From NCBI RefSeq assembly GCF_017573465.1, contig NZ_JAGEPF010000042.1, positions 1-64,000 of the forward strand: a DNA stretch of 64,000 nt, given 5' to 3'. Below are positions 25,693 to 34,567 of the stretch, piece after piece. The notes beneath the pieces are model-generated. The model saw nothing but the letters and a program-made list of their open reading frames with translations, was not told the origin of the DNA and ran no database searches. Numbering within the stretch: the first letter of the stretch is position 1; every line of letters starts with the position of its first letter. This DNA is from Actinomadura violacea. GTDB lineage: Bacteria; Actinomycetota; Actinomycetes; Streptosporangiales; Streptosporangiaceae. The translations under genes were made by a program, and so were the position numbers.

Positions 25693-27213
25693 ATGTCCAT
25701 GCGGGTCCTCGTCACCGGCGCCTCCGGGTTCGTCGGCTCCCACACCGTCCGCGCGCTGCTCGACGCCGGGCACCGTCCGCGCGCGCTCGTCCGCGACCCG
25801 GGCAAGGCCGGCAGGGTGCTCCAGCGGATCGGCGTCCGGGCGGAGGACGTCGAGCTGGTCCCGGGCGACATGCTGGACGCCGCCGCCGTGGCCGACGCGC
25901 TCGACGGCTGCGACGCCGCGATCCACGCCGCCGCCTCGATCGGCGTCACCGGCCCGCAGGGCGACCTGGTCGAGGTCAACGTCACCGGTACCCGCAACGT
26001 CGTCGGCGGCGCGGTCGCCCATGGCCTGAAGTCCATCGTGCACGTGTCCACGATCGGGATCTTCGTGCCGCCGTCCGGGCCCGTCATCACGGCCGGCTCG
26101 CCGCTCGCGAGCCCCCGCACCGGGTACGGCAGGTCCAAGCTGGCCGCCGAGCAGTACGTCCGCGGCCTCCAGGACGACGGCGCGCCCGTGACGATCGTGT
26201 ACCCGGGCGGCGTCTGCGGGCCCGACCAGCCCCATCTCGACGCGCTGAACGAGGGGCTCGCCGCCGCGCTCGGCAAGCTGTGGCCGCTGCCCGGCGGCGG
26301 GGTGTCGGTCGTCGACGTCCGCGACCTCGCCACCGCCCTGGCCCGCACCGTGGAGTCGCGCCAGGGCGCGAGCCGCTGGGTGCTCGGCGGCCGCTACCTC
26401 ACCTGGCCGCAGTACGCCGACCTCTGCGACGCGCTGACCGGCGTGAAGTGCCGCCGCGTCCGGGTGCCGAGCGGCGCGATGCTCGCGCTCGGGTCCGCCC
26501 TCGACGCCGCCAAGCGCGTCCGCCCGTTCGACTACCCGCTCACCCGCGACGCCGCCGAGTTCATGGTCACGCTCGTCCCGACCGACGACCGCCCGATCCT
26601 GGACGCGCTGGACCTCACCCTGCGGCCCGTCGAGGAGACGGTCGCGGACGGCCTGCGCTGGCTGGCCGAGAGCGGACACCTCAACCCCCGCCGGGCCGGC
26701 CGGCTCGTCACCGAGGAGCGCAAGATGGCCCAGCCGACCCTGATCCAGCGCACCCTGGGCCCGGTGTTCCAGCGGATCTCCGGCGCAGGCTGGTTCGCCA
26801 AGGTCGGCCCGAAGATCGTCCCGCGCGTCGACCGCGCCCTGCACAAGCTCACCGGCGGACGGGCGATGCTGGGCCAGCTCCTCGTCCCGAGCCTCGTGCT
26901 CACCACCACCGGCGCCGTCAGCGGCCTGCGCCGCCAGACGCCGCTGGCGTGCCTGCCGGACGGCGACGGCTGGCTCGTCGTCGGCTCCAACTTCGGCCGC
27001 GAGAAGCACCCGGCGTGGACGGGCAACCTCATCAAGAATCCGGACGCCGAGGTCAGCTTCCGAGGGGCGGCCACCGCGGTGACCGCCCACCTCCTGGACG
27101 ACGCCGAGCGCGCGGAGGCGTGGCCGCGCCTCACCGCCGTCTGGCCCGTCTATGACCGCTATGTCGAGCGCGCCGACCGCCAGCTCCGCGTTTTCCGCCT
27201 GACGCCCCGCTGA
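25693..27213 (+). CDS. NAD epimerase fused to Ddn-type F420 nitroreductase domain
   Basis: 506 residues in one frame. Residues 1 to about 335 are an extended SDR/epimerase: VLVTGASGFVGSHT, HVSTIGIF and GYGRSK (catalytic Tyr-Lys). From residue 345 (MAQPTLIQRTLGPVF) it is a Ddn/DUF385 deazaflavin (F420)-dependent reductase: GAVSGLRRQTPLACL, DGWLVVGSNFGREKHPAWTGNLIKNP. The two are normally separate. A strong internal ribosome binding site GAGGAG (26713-26718) sits 6 bases before ATG 26725, so a free 162-residue Ddn protein may also be made. Starts at 25693 or 25699 are both possible; neither has a good Shine-Dalgarno. It may couple NAD- and F420-dependent steps on one substrate; substrate unknown. 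Confidence 0.85.
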   Translation: MSMRVLVTGASGFVGSHTVRALLDAGHRPRALVRDPGKAGRVLQRIGVRAEDVELVPGDMLDAAAVADALDGCDAAIHAAASIGVTGPQGDLVEVNVTGTRNVVGGAVAHGLKSIVHVSTIGIFVPPSGPVITAGSPLASPRTGYGRSKLAAEQYVRGLQDDGAPVTIVYPGGVCGPDQPHLDALNEGLAAALGKLWPLPGGGVSVVDVRDLATALARTVESRQGASRWVLGGRYLTWPQYADLCDALTGVKCRRVRVPSGAMLALGSALDAAKRVRPFDYPLTRDAAEFMVTLVPTDDRPILDALDLTLRPVEETVADGLRWLAESGHLNPRRAGRLVTEERKMAQPTLIQRTLGPVFQRISGAGWFAKVGPKIVPRVDRALHKLTGGRAMLGQLLVPSLVLTTTGAVSGLRRQTPLACLPDGDGWLVVGSNFGREKHPAWTGNLIKNPDAEVSFRGAATAVTAHLLDDAERAEAWPRLTAVWPVYDRYVERADRQLRVFRLTPR

Positions 27214-27297
27214 ATCCGGACGCGCCGCCGCACACTTTCGAGAACGGCTCGGAATCACGCGTCGAAATGGACCTTAGGCGTGGATTCTCTGCCCTCC

Positions 27298-27783
27298 TCA
27301 GGAGCCGCGGACCTTTTTAGAGAGGCGGCGGCCGAGGAGGAAATAGGCGATCAGAACACCGGCGACGTTGAGGATGACGTCATCGATGTCGAAAGCGCGG
27401 CCCATCACGACGGCGCCCTGGACGGTCTCGATCGCGAGCGAGAAAGCGCCGGTCAGGAGGGCGAGGCGCAGGGGGCCGCGCAGTGACGTCCACACGATCG
27501 GCAGCAGCACGCCGAGGGGCGCGAGAAGCGCGAGGTTCCCGCCGATCTGAAGGAACGCCTCCTTCGTCGGCTGGTCCATGTAGAAGCGGAGCGAACGCCC
27601 GGGGCGGAGGTTGCCGCCGGCCTGGCCGTGGTCGTTGACGGGCGTCAGCGTGAGCCTGAACGCGAAATAGAAGAAGACGCCGAGAACGGCGAGCGCGATC
27701 GTCACGGCGAACGCGCGGAGGACGAGCACGTACCAGGGGGCCTTTTCGCCCGGGGGCGCCGGCTGCCACATTTCCACCAACAT
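27298..27783 (-). CDS. VanZ-like membrane protein
   Basis: 161 residues with the VanZ domain: hydrophobic helices at about 22-46, 81-100 and 104-123, and one near 137-152, with LTLTPVNDHGQAGGNL after the first and FDIDDVILNVAGVLIAYFLLG at the end, both family hallmarks. VanZ proteins confer low teicoplanin resistance in enterococci, but most actinobacterial members have no known role. It converges with the epimerase fusion gene and is divergent from the cholesterol oxidase. Confident as family, not as function. Confidence 0.88.
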   Translation of the reverse strand: MLVEMWQPAPPGEKAPWYVLVLRAFAVTIALAVLGVFFYFAFRLTLTPVNDHGQAGGNLRPGRSLRFYMDQPTKEAFLQIGGNLALLAPLGVLLPIVWTSLRGPLRLALLTGAFSLAIETVQGAVVMGRAFDIDDVILNVAGVLIAYFLLGRRLSKKVRGS

Positions 27784-27896
27784 CTCGCGCTGGTCCCCGC
27801 TCTGCCGCCCGGTATGCGCGCGACGAGATTTCGGGCCCGGTTCCGGCGTCCCAGTGGGGGGTTAACGTGCGTCCGAATCCCGGTGGGACCCGGCCG

Positions 27897-27945
27897 TTGA
27901 CAGGACGAACCAAGCAAGCGCATGATTCGCCGTGATCGGAGTCAC
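27897..27945 (+). promoter_or_regulatory. promoter and Crp-like site upstream of cholesterol oxidase
   Basis: TTGACA at 27897-27902 and CATGAT at 27921-27926 are separated by 18 bases, a good housekeeping-type promoter. Just downstream, GTGATCGGAGTCAC at 27932-27945 fits the Crp consensus GTG-N6-GNCAC described in Streptomyces. Its place near the start point would suit repression or fine control. Both are read directly; binding is inference. Confidence 0.5.
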
Positions 27946-28010
27946 ATCCGATCGCGGGTGGCCGGCGCGAGGCCCCCTCACGGAACGTCATCAGTGAGAG
28001 AGGTTGCGTC

Positions 28011-29654
28011 ATGGCCGGTCACGGGCGGCAGCATGCCGTCAATTCGGGGATCACTCGGCGCCGGTTCCTCGCCGGAGCCGGCGTCACGGCGGGGGCGCTG
28101 CTCGTGCCGTCGTGGCGGACGGCCGCCGCGGCCGCGCCCGGCAAGGCGCTCGCGGACGGCGACCGGGTCCCGGCGCTGGTCATCGGCAGCGGGTACGGCG
28201 GCGCGGTCGCGGCGCTGCGGCTGACCCAGGCGGGCATCGCCACCCACATCGTCGAGATGGGGCAGAGCTGGACGACCCCCGGCTCGGACGGGAAGGTCTT
28301 CAGCTCGCTGCTCAAGCCGGACGGGCGGTCCTACTGGTTCCGCGACCGGACCGACCAGCCCGTCGGCTACTTCCTCGGCGTCGACGCCAACAAGAACATC
28401 AGCCGGTACGCGGGCGTCCTCGACTCCGAGGCGTTCGCCCACACGCGCGTCTACCAGGGGCGCGGCGTCGGCGGCGGCTCGCTGGTGAACGGCGGCATGG
28501 CCGTGACGCCGAGGCGCGCGTACTTCGAGGAGATCCTGCCGTCGGTCGACTCGAACGAGATGTACGGCACGTACTTCCCGCGCGCGAACGCGGCGCTCGG
28601 CGTCAACAGCATCGACACGTCCTGGTTCGAGTCGACGAAGTGGTACAAGTTCGCGCGGGTCGGGAGGGACAGCGCCCAGGCGGCCGGATTCGGCACGACG
28701 TTCGTCCCCAACGTCTACGACTTCGGCTACATGAAGCAGGAGGACGCCGGCACCAAGCCCAAGTCGGCGCTCGCGCAGGAGGTCATCTACGGCAACAACT
28801 ACGGCAAGAAGTCGCTGGACAAGACCTACCTGGCCGCGGCGGCGGCCACCGGGCGGCTGACCATCAGCCCGCTGCACACCGTCACCGGCGTGGCGCCCGC
28901 CCAGGGCGGCGGCTACACGGTGGAGATGACGCAGATCGACACGGCGGGCAACACCGTCGCGCGCAAGACCGTCACCGCGGACCGGGTGTTCTTCGCGGCG
29001 GGCAGCGTCGGCACGCCGAAGCTGCTGGTCGCCATGAAGGCGCAGGGGCGCCTGCCGAACCTGCCCGACGCGGTGGGCGCGGGCTGGGGCAACAACGGGA
29101 ACGTGATGGTCGCCCGCGCCAACCACATCTGGGACACCACCGGCGCGGACCAGGCCACGATCCCGGCGATGGGCATCGACAACTGGAGCGACCCGAACGG
29201 CCCGGTCTTCGCCGAGATCGCCCCCTTCCCGGCCGGCACGGAGCTGTGGGTCAGCCTCTACCTGGCGATCACGAAGAACCCGAACCGGGCGAGGTTCACC
29301 TTCAACTCCGGGACCGGCAAGGTCGACCTGTCGTGGCAGTCGTCCTGGACGCAGCCGTCCATCGACGCCGCCAAGCGCGTCTTCGACAAGATCAACAGCA
29401 AGGCGGTCACCGTCTACCGGTCGGACATGTTCGGCTCGAGCAAGGTGTGGGGCGACGACTTCGTCTACCACCCGCTCGGCGGCTGCGTCCTCGGCCAGGC
29501 GACCGACGCCTACGGGCGGCTGCCCGGCCACCCCGGCCTCTACGTGATCGACGGCTCGCTCGTGCCCGGCAGCACCGGCGTCAACCCGTTCGTCACCATC
29601 ACCGCGCTGGCCGAGCGGAACATCGAGAAGATCATCAAGACCGACCTGGCCTGA
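28011..29654 (+). CDS. choA: secreted cholesterol oxidase (GMC family)
   Basis: 547 residues. A Tat signal (ITRRRFLAGAGVTAGALLVPS) with cleavage near TAAAAAPG sends the folded flavoprotein outside the cell. ALVIGSGYGGAVAALRL binds FAD; VYQGRGVGGGSLVNGGMAVTP, FVYHPLGGCVLG (active-site His) and TGVNPFVTITALAERN (active-site Asn) are those of class I cholesterol oxidases of Streptomyces and Brevibacterium, which turn cholesterol into cholest-4-en-3-one plus hydrogen peroxide. AGAGAGG precedes ATG 28011. Stands alone, followed by a strong terminator, so sterol breakdown genes are elsewhere. Very confident. Confidence 0.96.
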   Translation: MAGHGRQHAVNSGITRRRFLAGAGVTAGALLVPSWRTAAAAAPGKALADGDRVPALVIGSGYGGAVAALRLTQAGIATHIVEMGQSWTTPGSDGKVFSSLLKPDGRSYWFRDRTDQPVGYFLGVDANKNISRYAGVLDSEAFAHTRVYQGRGVGGGSLVNGGMAVTPRRAYFEEILPSVDSNEMYGTYFPRANAALGVNSIDTSWFESTKWYKFARVGRDSAQAAGFGTTFVPNVYDFGYMKQEDAGTKPKSALAQEVIYGNNYGKKSLDKTYLAAAAATGRLTISPLHTVTGVAPAQGGGYTVEMTQIDTAGNTVARKTVTADRVFFAAGSVGTPKLLVAMKAQGRLPNLPDAVGAGWGNNGNVMVARANHIWDTTGADQATIPAMGIDNWSDPNGPVFAEIAPFPAGTELWVSLYLAITKNPNRARFTFNSGTGKVDLSWQSSWTQPSIDAAKRVFDKINSKAVTVYRSDMFGSSKVWGDDFVYHPLGGCVLGQATDAYGRLPGHPGLYVIDGSLVPGSTGVNPFVTITALAERNIEKIIKTDLA

Positions 29655-29665
29655 CCGCGCGGAAA

Positions 29666-29695
29666 CGCCCGCACCGGGGAGACCCGGTGCGGGCG
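29666..29695. terminator. bidirectional terminator hairpin
   Basis: A 13-bp perfect stem (CGCCCGCACCGGG with its complement) around the loop GAGA lies between the convergent cholesterol oxidase and lon genes. There is no T-tract, as is usual in this GC range. Likely serves both genes. Confidence 0.8.
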
Positions 29696-29710
29696 CTCCC
29701 GCGTTCTCCG

Positions 29711-32107
29711 TCAGACCGCCACGGGCGTGGTGGCCGGCTCCAGCGCCAGGTCCAGCACCTCGCGGACGTCGCTGACGGCGTGGACCGTCATGCTCGCCAG
29801 CACCTCGGCCGGGACCTCCTCGAGGTCCGGCTCGTTGCGCTTCGGCACGATCGCGGTGGTGATGCCGAGCCGGGACGCGGCCAGCAGCTTCTGCTTCAGG
29901 CCGCCGATCGGCAGCACCCGCCCCGTCAGCGACACCTCACCGGTCATCGCCACGTCCGAGCGGACCGGCCGCCCCGACAGCAGCGACGCCAGCGCCGTCG
30001 TCATCGTGATGCCGGCGCTCGGGCCGTCCTTCGGGATCGCGCCGGCGGGCACGTGGACGTGCACGCCGCGGTCCTTCAGGTCGCCGACCGGCAGCTCCAG
30101 CTCCGCGCCGCGCGAGCGCAGGTAGCTGAGCGCGATCCGCGCCGACTCCTTCATGACGTCGCCGAGCTGCCCCGTCAGCGTCACGCCGGTGTCGCCGGTC
30201 TCCTTGTCGGCCAGCGACGCCTCGATGTACAGCACGTCGCCGCCCGCGCCGGTGACCGCCAGGCCCGTCGCGACGCCCGGCACGCCCGTCCGCCGCTCGG
30301 ACCTGCTGAGCTCGACCTCCGGGGTGAACCGGGGCCGCCCCAGGTAGTCCTTCAGGTCGCCCGCGCCGATCGCGACCGGCAGCGCCGCCTTCTCCAGCGC
30401 GACGTTCGCGGCGACCTTCCGCAGCACCCGCGCGATCGACCGGTCCAGCGACCGGACGCCCGCCTCCCGCGTGTACTCGGCGGCCAGCAGCCGCAGCGCG
30501 TCGTCGCCGAACGTCACCTCCGACGGCTCCAGCCCCGCCTTGTCGAGCTGGCGCGGCAGCAGGTGGTCGCGGGCGATCGTGACCTTCTCGTGCTCGGTGT
30601 AGCCGTCCAGCCGGAGGAGCTCCATCCGGTCGAGCAGCGGCTCGGGGATCGCCTCCACCACGTTCGCGGTCGCGAGGAACAGCACGTCGCTGAGGTCGAG
30701 CTCGACCTCCAGGTAGTGGTCGCGGAACGTGTGGTTCTGCTCGGGGTCGAGGACCTCCAGCAGCGCCGCGGTCGGGTCGCCCCGGTAGTCCGCGCCGACC
30801 TTGTCGACCTCGTCCAGCAGCACGACCGGGTTCATCGAACCGGCCTCGCGGATCGCCCGGACGATCCGTCCCGGCAGCGCCCCCACGTAGGTGCGCCGGT
30901 GGCCGCGGATCTCCGCCTCGTCCCGCACGCCGCCGAGCGCGACGCGCACGAACTCGCGTCCCATGGCCCGCGCGACCGACTCGCCCAGCGAGGTCTTGCC
31001 GACTCCGGGAGGACCGGCGAGCGCCAGGACGGCGCCGCTCCGGCGCCCGCCGACGACGCCCAGGCCGCGGTCCTCGCGGCGCTTGCGCACCGCCAGGTAC
31101 TCGATGATGCGCTCCTTCACGTCATCGAGGCCGGCGTGGTCGGCGTCCAGGATCTCCCGCGCGCCCGCGATGTCGTAGGCGTCCTCGGTCCGCTCGTTCC
31201 ACGGGATGTCGAGGACGGTGTCCAGCCACGTGCGGATCCAGCCGCCCTCCGGCGAGGCGTCGGACGACCGCTCCAGCTTGTCGACCTCCTTCAGCGCCGC
31301 CTCGCGCACCTTCTCCGGCAGGTTCGCGGCCTCGATCCGGGCCCGGTAGTCGTCCTCCTCGTCCGCCGGGTCGCCGTTCAGCTCGGCCAGCTCCTTGCGG
31401 ATGGCCTCCTGCTGCTGCCGCAGCAGGAACTCGCGCTGCGTCTTCTCCATCCCCTCCTGGACGTCCTTGCGGATCGTCTCCGCGACGTCCAGCTCGGCGA
31501 GGTGGTCGCGCGTCCAGCCGATGACCAGCTCGAGCCGCTCGACGACGTCGACCGTCTCCAGCACCTCGACCTTCTGCTCGGTCGTCAGGTACGGCGCGTA
31601 CCCGGCGTTGTCGGCCAGCGTCGAGGGGTCGTCGATCTGCTGCACCACGTCCACGACCTGCCACGCGCCGCGCTTCTGCAGGATCGCGCTGACCAGGCCC
31701 TTGTACTCCTTGGCCAGCTCCTGCGCCTTCCCGGTCGCGGGCGGCGTCTCGATCGCGGTGCCCTCGACCCACAGCGCCGCGCCGGGCCCGGTCGTCCCGG
31801 TCCCGATCCGCACCCGCTGGACGCCGCGGACGACCACGCCGGGCTCGCCGTCCGGCAGCCGCCCCTCCTGCTCGATGACGCCGAGCGTGCCGACGCCCGC
31901 GTACTGCCCGTTCACCCGCGGCACCAGCAGCACCCGCGGCTTGCCCGCCGACCGGATGCCGGGCCCCTTGGGCTGCGCCACCGACTTCGCCGCCTCGACG
32001 GCCGCCCGCACCTCACCGCTCTCCGACAGGTCGAGGGGCACCACCATGCCCGGCAGAACAACCCCGTCGTCCAGGGGCAGCACCGGCAGCGTCAGGGTCT
32101 CGCTCAT
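29711..32107 (-). CDS. lon: ATP-dependent protease Lon
   Basis: 798 residues. The N-terminal LON substrate domain begins LPVLPLDDGVVLPGMVVPL, a coiled coil follows (about 190-250), the AAA+ module has GPPGVGKTSL and VVLLDEVDKVG, and the protease domain has catalytic Ser697 in KDGPSAGITM and the Lys of PIGGLKQKLLAA. It degrades damaged and regulatory proteins in the cytoplasm. Length is normal for actinobacterial Lon. Upstream lies a HAIR inverted repeat (32181-32201), so HspR control, as shown for lon in Streptomyces lividans, is expected. Complete and intact. Confidence 0.97.
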   Translation of the reverse strand: MSETLTLPVLPLDDGVVLPGMVVPLDLSESGEVRAAVEAAKSVAQPKGPGIRSAGKPRVLLVPRVNGQYAGVGTLGVIEQEGRLPDGEPGVVVRGVQRVRIGTGTTGPGAALWVEGTAIETPPATGKAQELAKEYKGLVSAILQKRGAWQVVDVVQQIDDPSTLADNAGYAPYLTTEQKVEVLETVDVVERLELVIGWTRDHLAELDVAETIRKDVQEGMEKTQREFLLRQQQEAIRKELAELNGDPADEEDDYRARIEAANLPEKVREAALKEVDKLERSSDASPEGGWIRTWLDTVLDIPWNERTEDAYDIAGAREILDADHAGLDDVKERIIEYLAVRKRREDRGLGVVGGRRSGAVLALAGPPGVGKTSLGESVARAMGREFVRVALGGVRDEAEIRGHRRTYVGALPGRIVRAIREAGSMNPVVLLDEVDKVGADYRGDPTAALLEVLDPEQNHTFRDHYLEVELDLSDVLFLATANVVEAIPEPLLDRMELLRLDGYTEHEKVTIARDHLLPRQLDKAGLEPSEVTFGDDALRLLAAEYTREAGVRSLDRSIARVLRKVAANVALEKAALPVAIGAGDLKDYLGRPRFTPEVELSRSERRTGVPGVATGLAVTGAGGDVLYIEASLADKETGDTGVTLTGQLGDVMKESARIALSYLRSRGAELELPVGDLKDRGVHVHVPAGAIPKDGPSAGITMTTALASLLSGRPVRSDVAMTGEVSLTGRVLPIGGLKQKLLAASRLGITTAIVPKRNEPDLEEVPAEVLASMTVHAVSDVREVLDLALEPATTPVAV

Positions 32108-32180
32108 GCTCAGCTCCAAGTCCTTCGTCGCGGCCCCCCTCGGGAGGGACCGTCCCGGTCTCCCGGGAACCCAACACCAA

Positions 32181-32201
32181 GTTGAGTCATACACACTCAA
32201 G
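32181..32201. promoter_or_regulatory. HAIR (HspR-binding) inverted repeat upstream of lon
   Basis: GTTGAGT-CATACAC-ACTCAAG matches the HAIR consensus CTTGAGT-N7-ACTCAAG with one mismatch in the left arm and a perfect right arm. It lies 74 bases before the lon start. HspR represses chaperone genes and lon through such sites in Streptomyces; no hspR or dnaK gene is in the window. Confidence 0.8.
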
Positions 32202-32286
32202 AAAACGGAGCAGCTTTTTGTTTCCTCAGCAACGTTCGCTCTCAGCGATCACCATCCGCCTACCCTCTTGCCATGGCGGGCCCGGA

Positions 32287-33297
32287 CTACCGGGAGCCGG
32301 CCACAGGCTGCCGCTTGTAGAAGGACTCCTGCAGGTAGGCGGCCTCGTGCGGCTGGTAGGGCTCCTCCAGGTAGGCGGCCTCGTCGTCGTCGAGTTCGAC
32401 GTCCACCGCGGCGACCGCGTCGGCCAGCTGGGCCGGCTTGGTGACCCCGACGACGGGCGAGGTCACCACCGGGTTGCGCATGACCCAGGCCAGGGCGACC
32501 TGCGCCGGGGACAGACCCCGCTTGCCCGCGATCTCGTGGACGCGCTCGGCCACCGCCTGGTCCTCGTCGCGGTAGAGGATCTTGCCGCCCGGGTCGGTCT
32601 CGGTACGCGCCGTGGCGGTGTCCCGGACCCGCGTCAGCCTGCCCCGCGCCAGCGGGCTCCACGGGATCACGCCAATGCCCTGGTCGGCGCAGAGCGGGAA
32701 CATCTCCCGCTCTGCTTCTCGGTGGATGAGGTTGTAGTGGTCCTGCATCGACACGAACCGGGTCCAGCCGTTCAGGTCAGCCAGGTACAGGGCCTTGGCG
32801 AACTGCCAGGCGTACATGGAAGAGGCTCCGATGTAGCGGACCTTCCCGGACTTGACCGCGTCGTGCAGCGCCTCAAGGGTCTCCTCGATCGGGGTGTCGT
32901 AGTCCCAGCGGTGGATCTGGTACAGGTCGATGTAGTCGGTCCCCAGTCGCTTCAGGGAGGCGTCGAGCTCGGCGAAGATCGCCTTGCGGGACAGCCCGGC
33001 ACCGTTCGGGCCGGGGCGCATCCGCATCCAGACCTTGGTGGCGAGAACGACCTCCTCGCGCCGGGCGAAGTCCTTGACCGCCTGGCCGACGATCTCCTCG
33101 CTGCTTCCGGCGCTGTACCCATTGGCCGTGTCGAGGAAGTTGACGCCGCTCTCGAGAGCCTGCTTGATGATGTCCCGGCTGGCGTCCGCGCCCAGCGACC
33201 AGGGCTCGCCGCCCCGGTCCGGCTCACCGAAGCTCATGCAGCCGAGGGTGATGGCGGAGACTTCCAGTCCGGTCTTTCCGAGTTTGATGTACCGCAT
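32287..33297 (-). CDS. aldo/keto reductase
   Basis: 336 residues of the YajO/YhdN-like AKR group, NADPH-dependent carbonyl reductases with a TIM barrel. The tetrad is visible: Asp in NFLDTANGYS, Tyr in the same motif, Lys in VLATKVW and His in LYQIHRWD. IKLGKTGLEVSAITLGCMSFG is the family start, which favours ATG 33297 over upstream in-frame starts. It lies upstream of lon in the same direction but with the lon promoter between. Substrate unknown; stress-related reduction of aldehydes is common. Confidence 0.92.
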   Translation of the reverse strand: MRYIKLGKTGLEVSAITLGCMSFGEPDRGGEPWSLGADASRDIIKQALESGVNFLDTANGYSAGSSEEIVGQAVKDFARREEVVLATKVWMRMRPGPNGAGLSRKAIFAELDASLKRLGTDYIDLYQIHRWDYDTPIEETLEALHDAVKSGKVRYIGASSMYAWQFAKALYLADLNGWTRFVSMQDHYNLIHREAEREMFPLCADQGIGVIPWSPLARGRLTRVRDTATARTETDPGGKILYRDEDQAVAERVHEIAGKRGLSPAQVALAWVMRNPVVTSPVVGVTKPAQLADAVAAVDVELDDDEAAYLEEPYQPHEAAYLQESFYKRQPVAGSR

Positions 33298-33381
33298 GCG
33301 TCCGAAACCTAGGAGCTGGAGTGCACTCCAACACAAATCCGGAGGCGTGGCGCAGGCTCACCGGCTCCGATACTGAGGATC

Positions 33382-33930
33382 ATGGAATTGAGCACACCAC
33401 GGCTATGGCTACGCGAGTTCGGCGCCAGTGACCACGCGGCCGTCCATGCCTTTGCCGGCGACCCCGAGGTGACCCGCTACACCGACTGGGGGCCCAACAG
33501 CCCGTCCGACACCACCACATTCCTCGCCGAGGTGACCCAGGACGCCACCAGCACCCCTCGGCACCGGTTCGCGCTCGCCGTGGTCGACCGCCGGCACAAC
33601 GCGCTCATCGGGTCGATCGAACTTCGGGTCACCAGCACCTTCCACCGACGCGCCGAGATCGGCTACGTCCTGCACCGCGCCTGGTGGGGAAACGGCTATG
33701 GCAGCGAAGCCGCCACCGCCCTGCTCCGCTTCGGCTTCGACGAACTCGGCCTGCACAAGATCTCGGCCACCTGCGACCCCGGCAACGCCGCATCGGCCCG
33801 GGTCCTCACCAAGATCGGCATGCAACGCGAAGGCCGCCTCCGCGATCACCTTCACATCCGGGGCCGCTGGCAAGACCGCCTGCTCTTCGCGGCACTGTCG
33901 CCCTCGCTATCCACCGAAACCGCAAAGTAG
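33382..33930 (+). CDS. GNAT acetyltransferase, RimJ/RimL type
   Basis: 182 residues. TPRLWLREFGASDHAAVHAF is the RimJ/RimL N-terminus; the acetyl-CoA loop reads HRAWWGNGYGSEA and the C-terminal KIGMQREGRLRDH is typical of the group. Members acetylate protein N-termini, small amines or antibiotics. It is divergent from the aldo/keto reductase with an 84-base gap. Specific substrate not evident. Confidence 0.9.
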   Translation: MELSTPRLWLREFGASDHAAVHAFAGDPEVTRYTDWGPNSPSDTTTFLAEVTQDATSTPRHRFALAVVDRRHNALIGSIELRVTSTFHRRAEIGYVLHRAWWGNGYGSEAATALLRFGFDELGLHKISATCDPGNAASARVLTKIGMQREGRLRDHLHIRGRWQDRLLFAALSPSLSTETAK

Positions 33931-33948
33931 AACGGACAATCCGGACGG

Positions 33949-34320
33949 TCAGTCGGCGTGCAGGACGAGGTACAGGATGGCGAGGAAGCCGGCGGCCGAC
34001 ACCGCCCCCATCAGGGCGAAGCGCGCGCACGCACGGCGCCGCCGCCCGATCGACGCCACCACGAGGCCGGCGACCGGAGCGAGCACGACGCCGCCCAGCC
34101 CGATCCACCCCAGCGCCCTGACGACCAGATCCCAGAAGGAATCATGAGCGATGTCGTGATCGGCCTCGCCCTGGACCAGGACCGCCCAGAACATGAGCGG
34201 GCTGGTGAGCCACCACCCGGTCAGCCACGCGATGAGCCGGGACGCGCCCCGTCCTCCGGCCGCCGCGGGCGGCCGTTCGGCGGACACGACGCTGGACGAA
34301 GCGGAGACATCGGACGCCAT
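33949..34320 (-). CDS. small three-helix membrane protein, unknown
   Basis: 123 residues from ATG 34320 (MASDVSASSS); an earlier in-frame start would add an unlikely stretch. About 25 polar residues precede three hydrophobic segments: LIAWLTGWWLTSPLMFWAVLV, LGWIGLGGVVLAPVAGLVVASI and MGAVSAAGFLAILYLVL. A basic cluster GRRRRACAR lies between the second and third. No recognised domain. It converges on the acetyltransferase gene with an 18-base gap. Likely real because of membrane periodicity and codon pattern; function unknown. Confidence 0.65.
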   Translation of the reverse strand: MASDVSASSSVVSAERPPAAAGGRGASRLIAWLTGWWLTSPLMFWAVLVQGEADHDIAHDSFWDLVVRALGWIGLGGVVLAPVAGLVVASIGRRRRACARFALMGAVSAAGFLAILYLVLHAD

Positions 34321-34567
34321 GCCGCGATCATAGGCATCCGCCGCCCCGTGACGCCCGACGGCGTCCATCTGACCGGCCATGGACCGAGCACCCTCGCCGC
34401 CGCCTGGGACTCGTCCACCGATCCTGACGAGGCGGTGGCGGCCTACACCCTCTACGCCCGCTCTACCGGGTCGGATCCGGAAACCAAGTCTTTGCGGTCC
34501 GGGGCGGGCGGGGGCGGTCAGTCGGTATGGTTCGCGGGTCTCCGTCCCCCCGACGAGGAGCCGTCTG

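Noticed and set aside
26725..27213. Separate Ddn gene only, not a fusion
   Set aside because: No stop separates it from the epimerase domain; kept as a fusion with a possible internal start.
28004..32185. 1393-codon open frame on the plus strand across cholesterol oxidase and lon
   Set aside because: A shadow of both genes, crossing a terminator; composition is that of out-of-frame GC-rich DNA.
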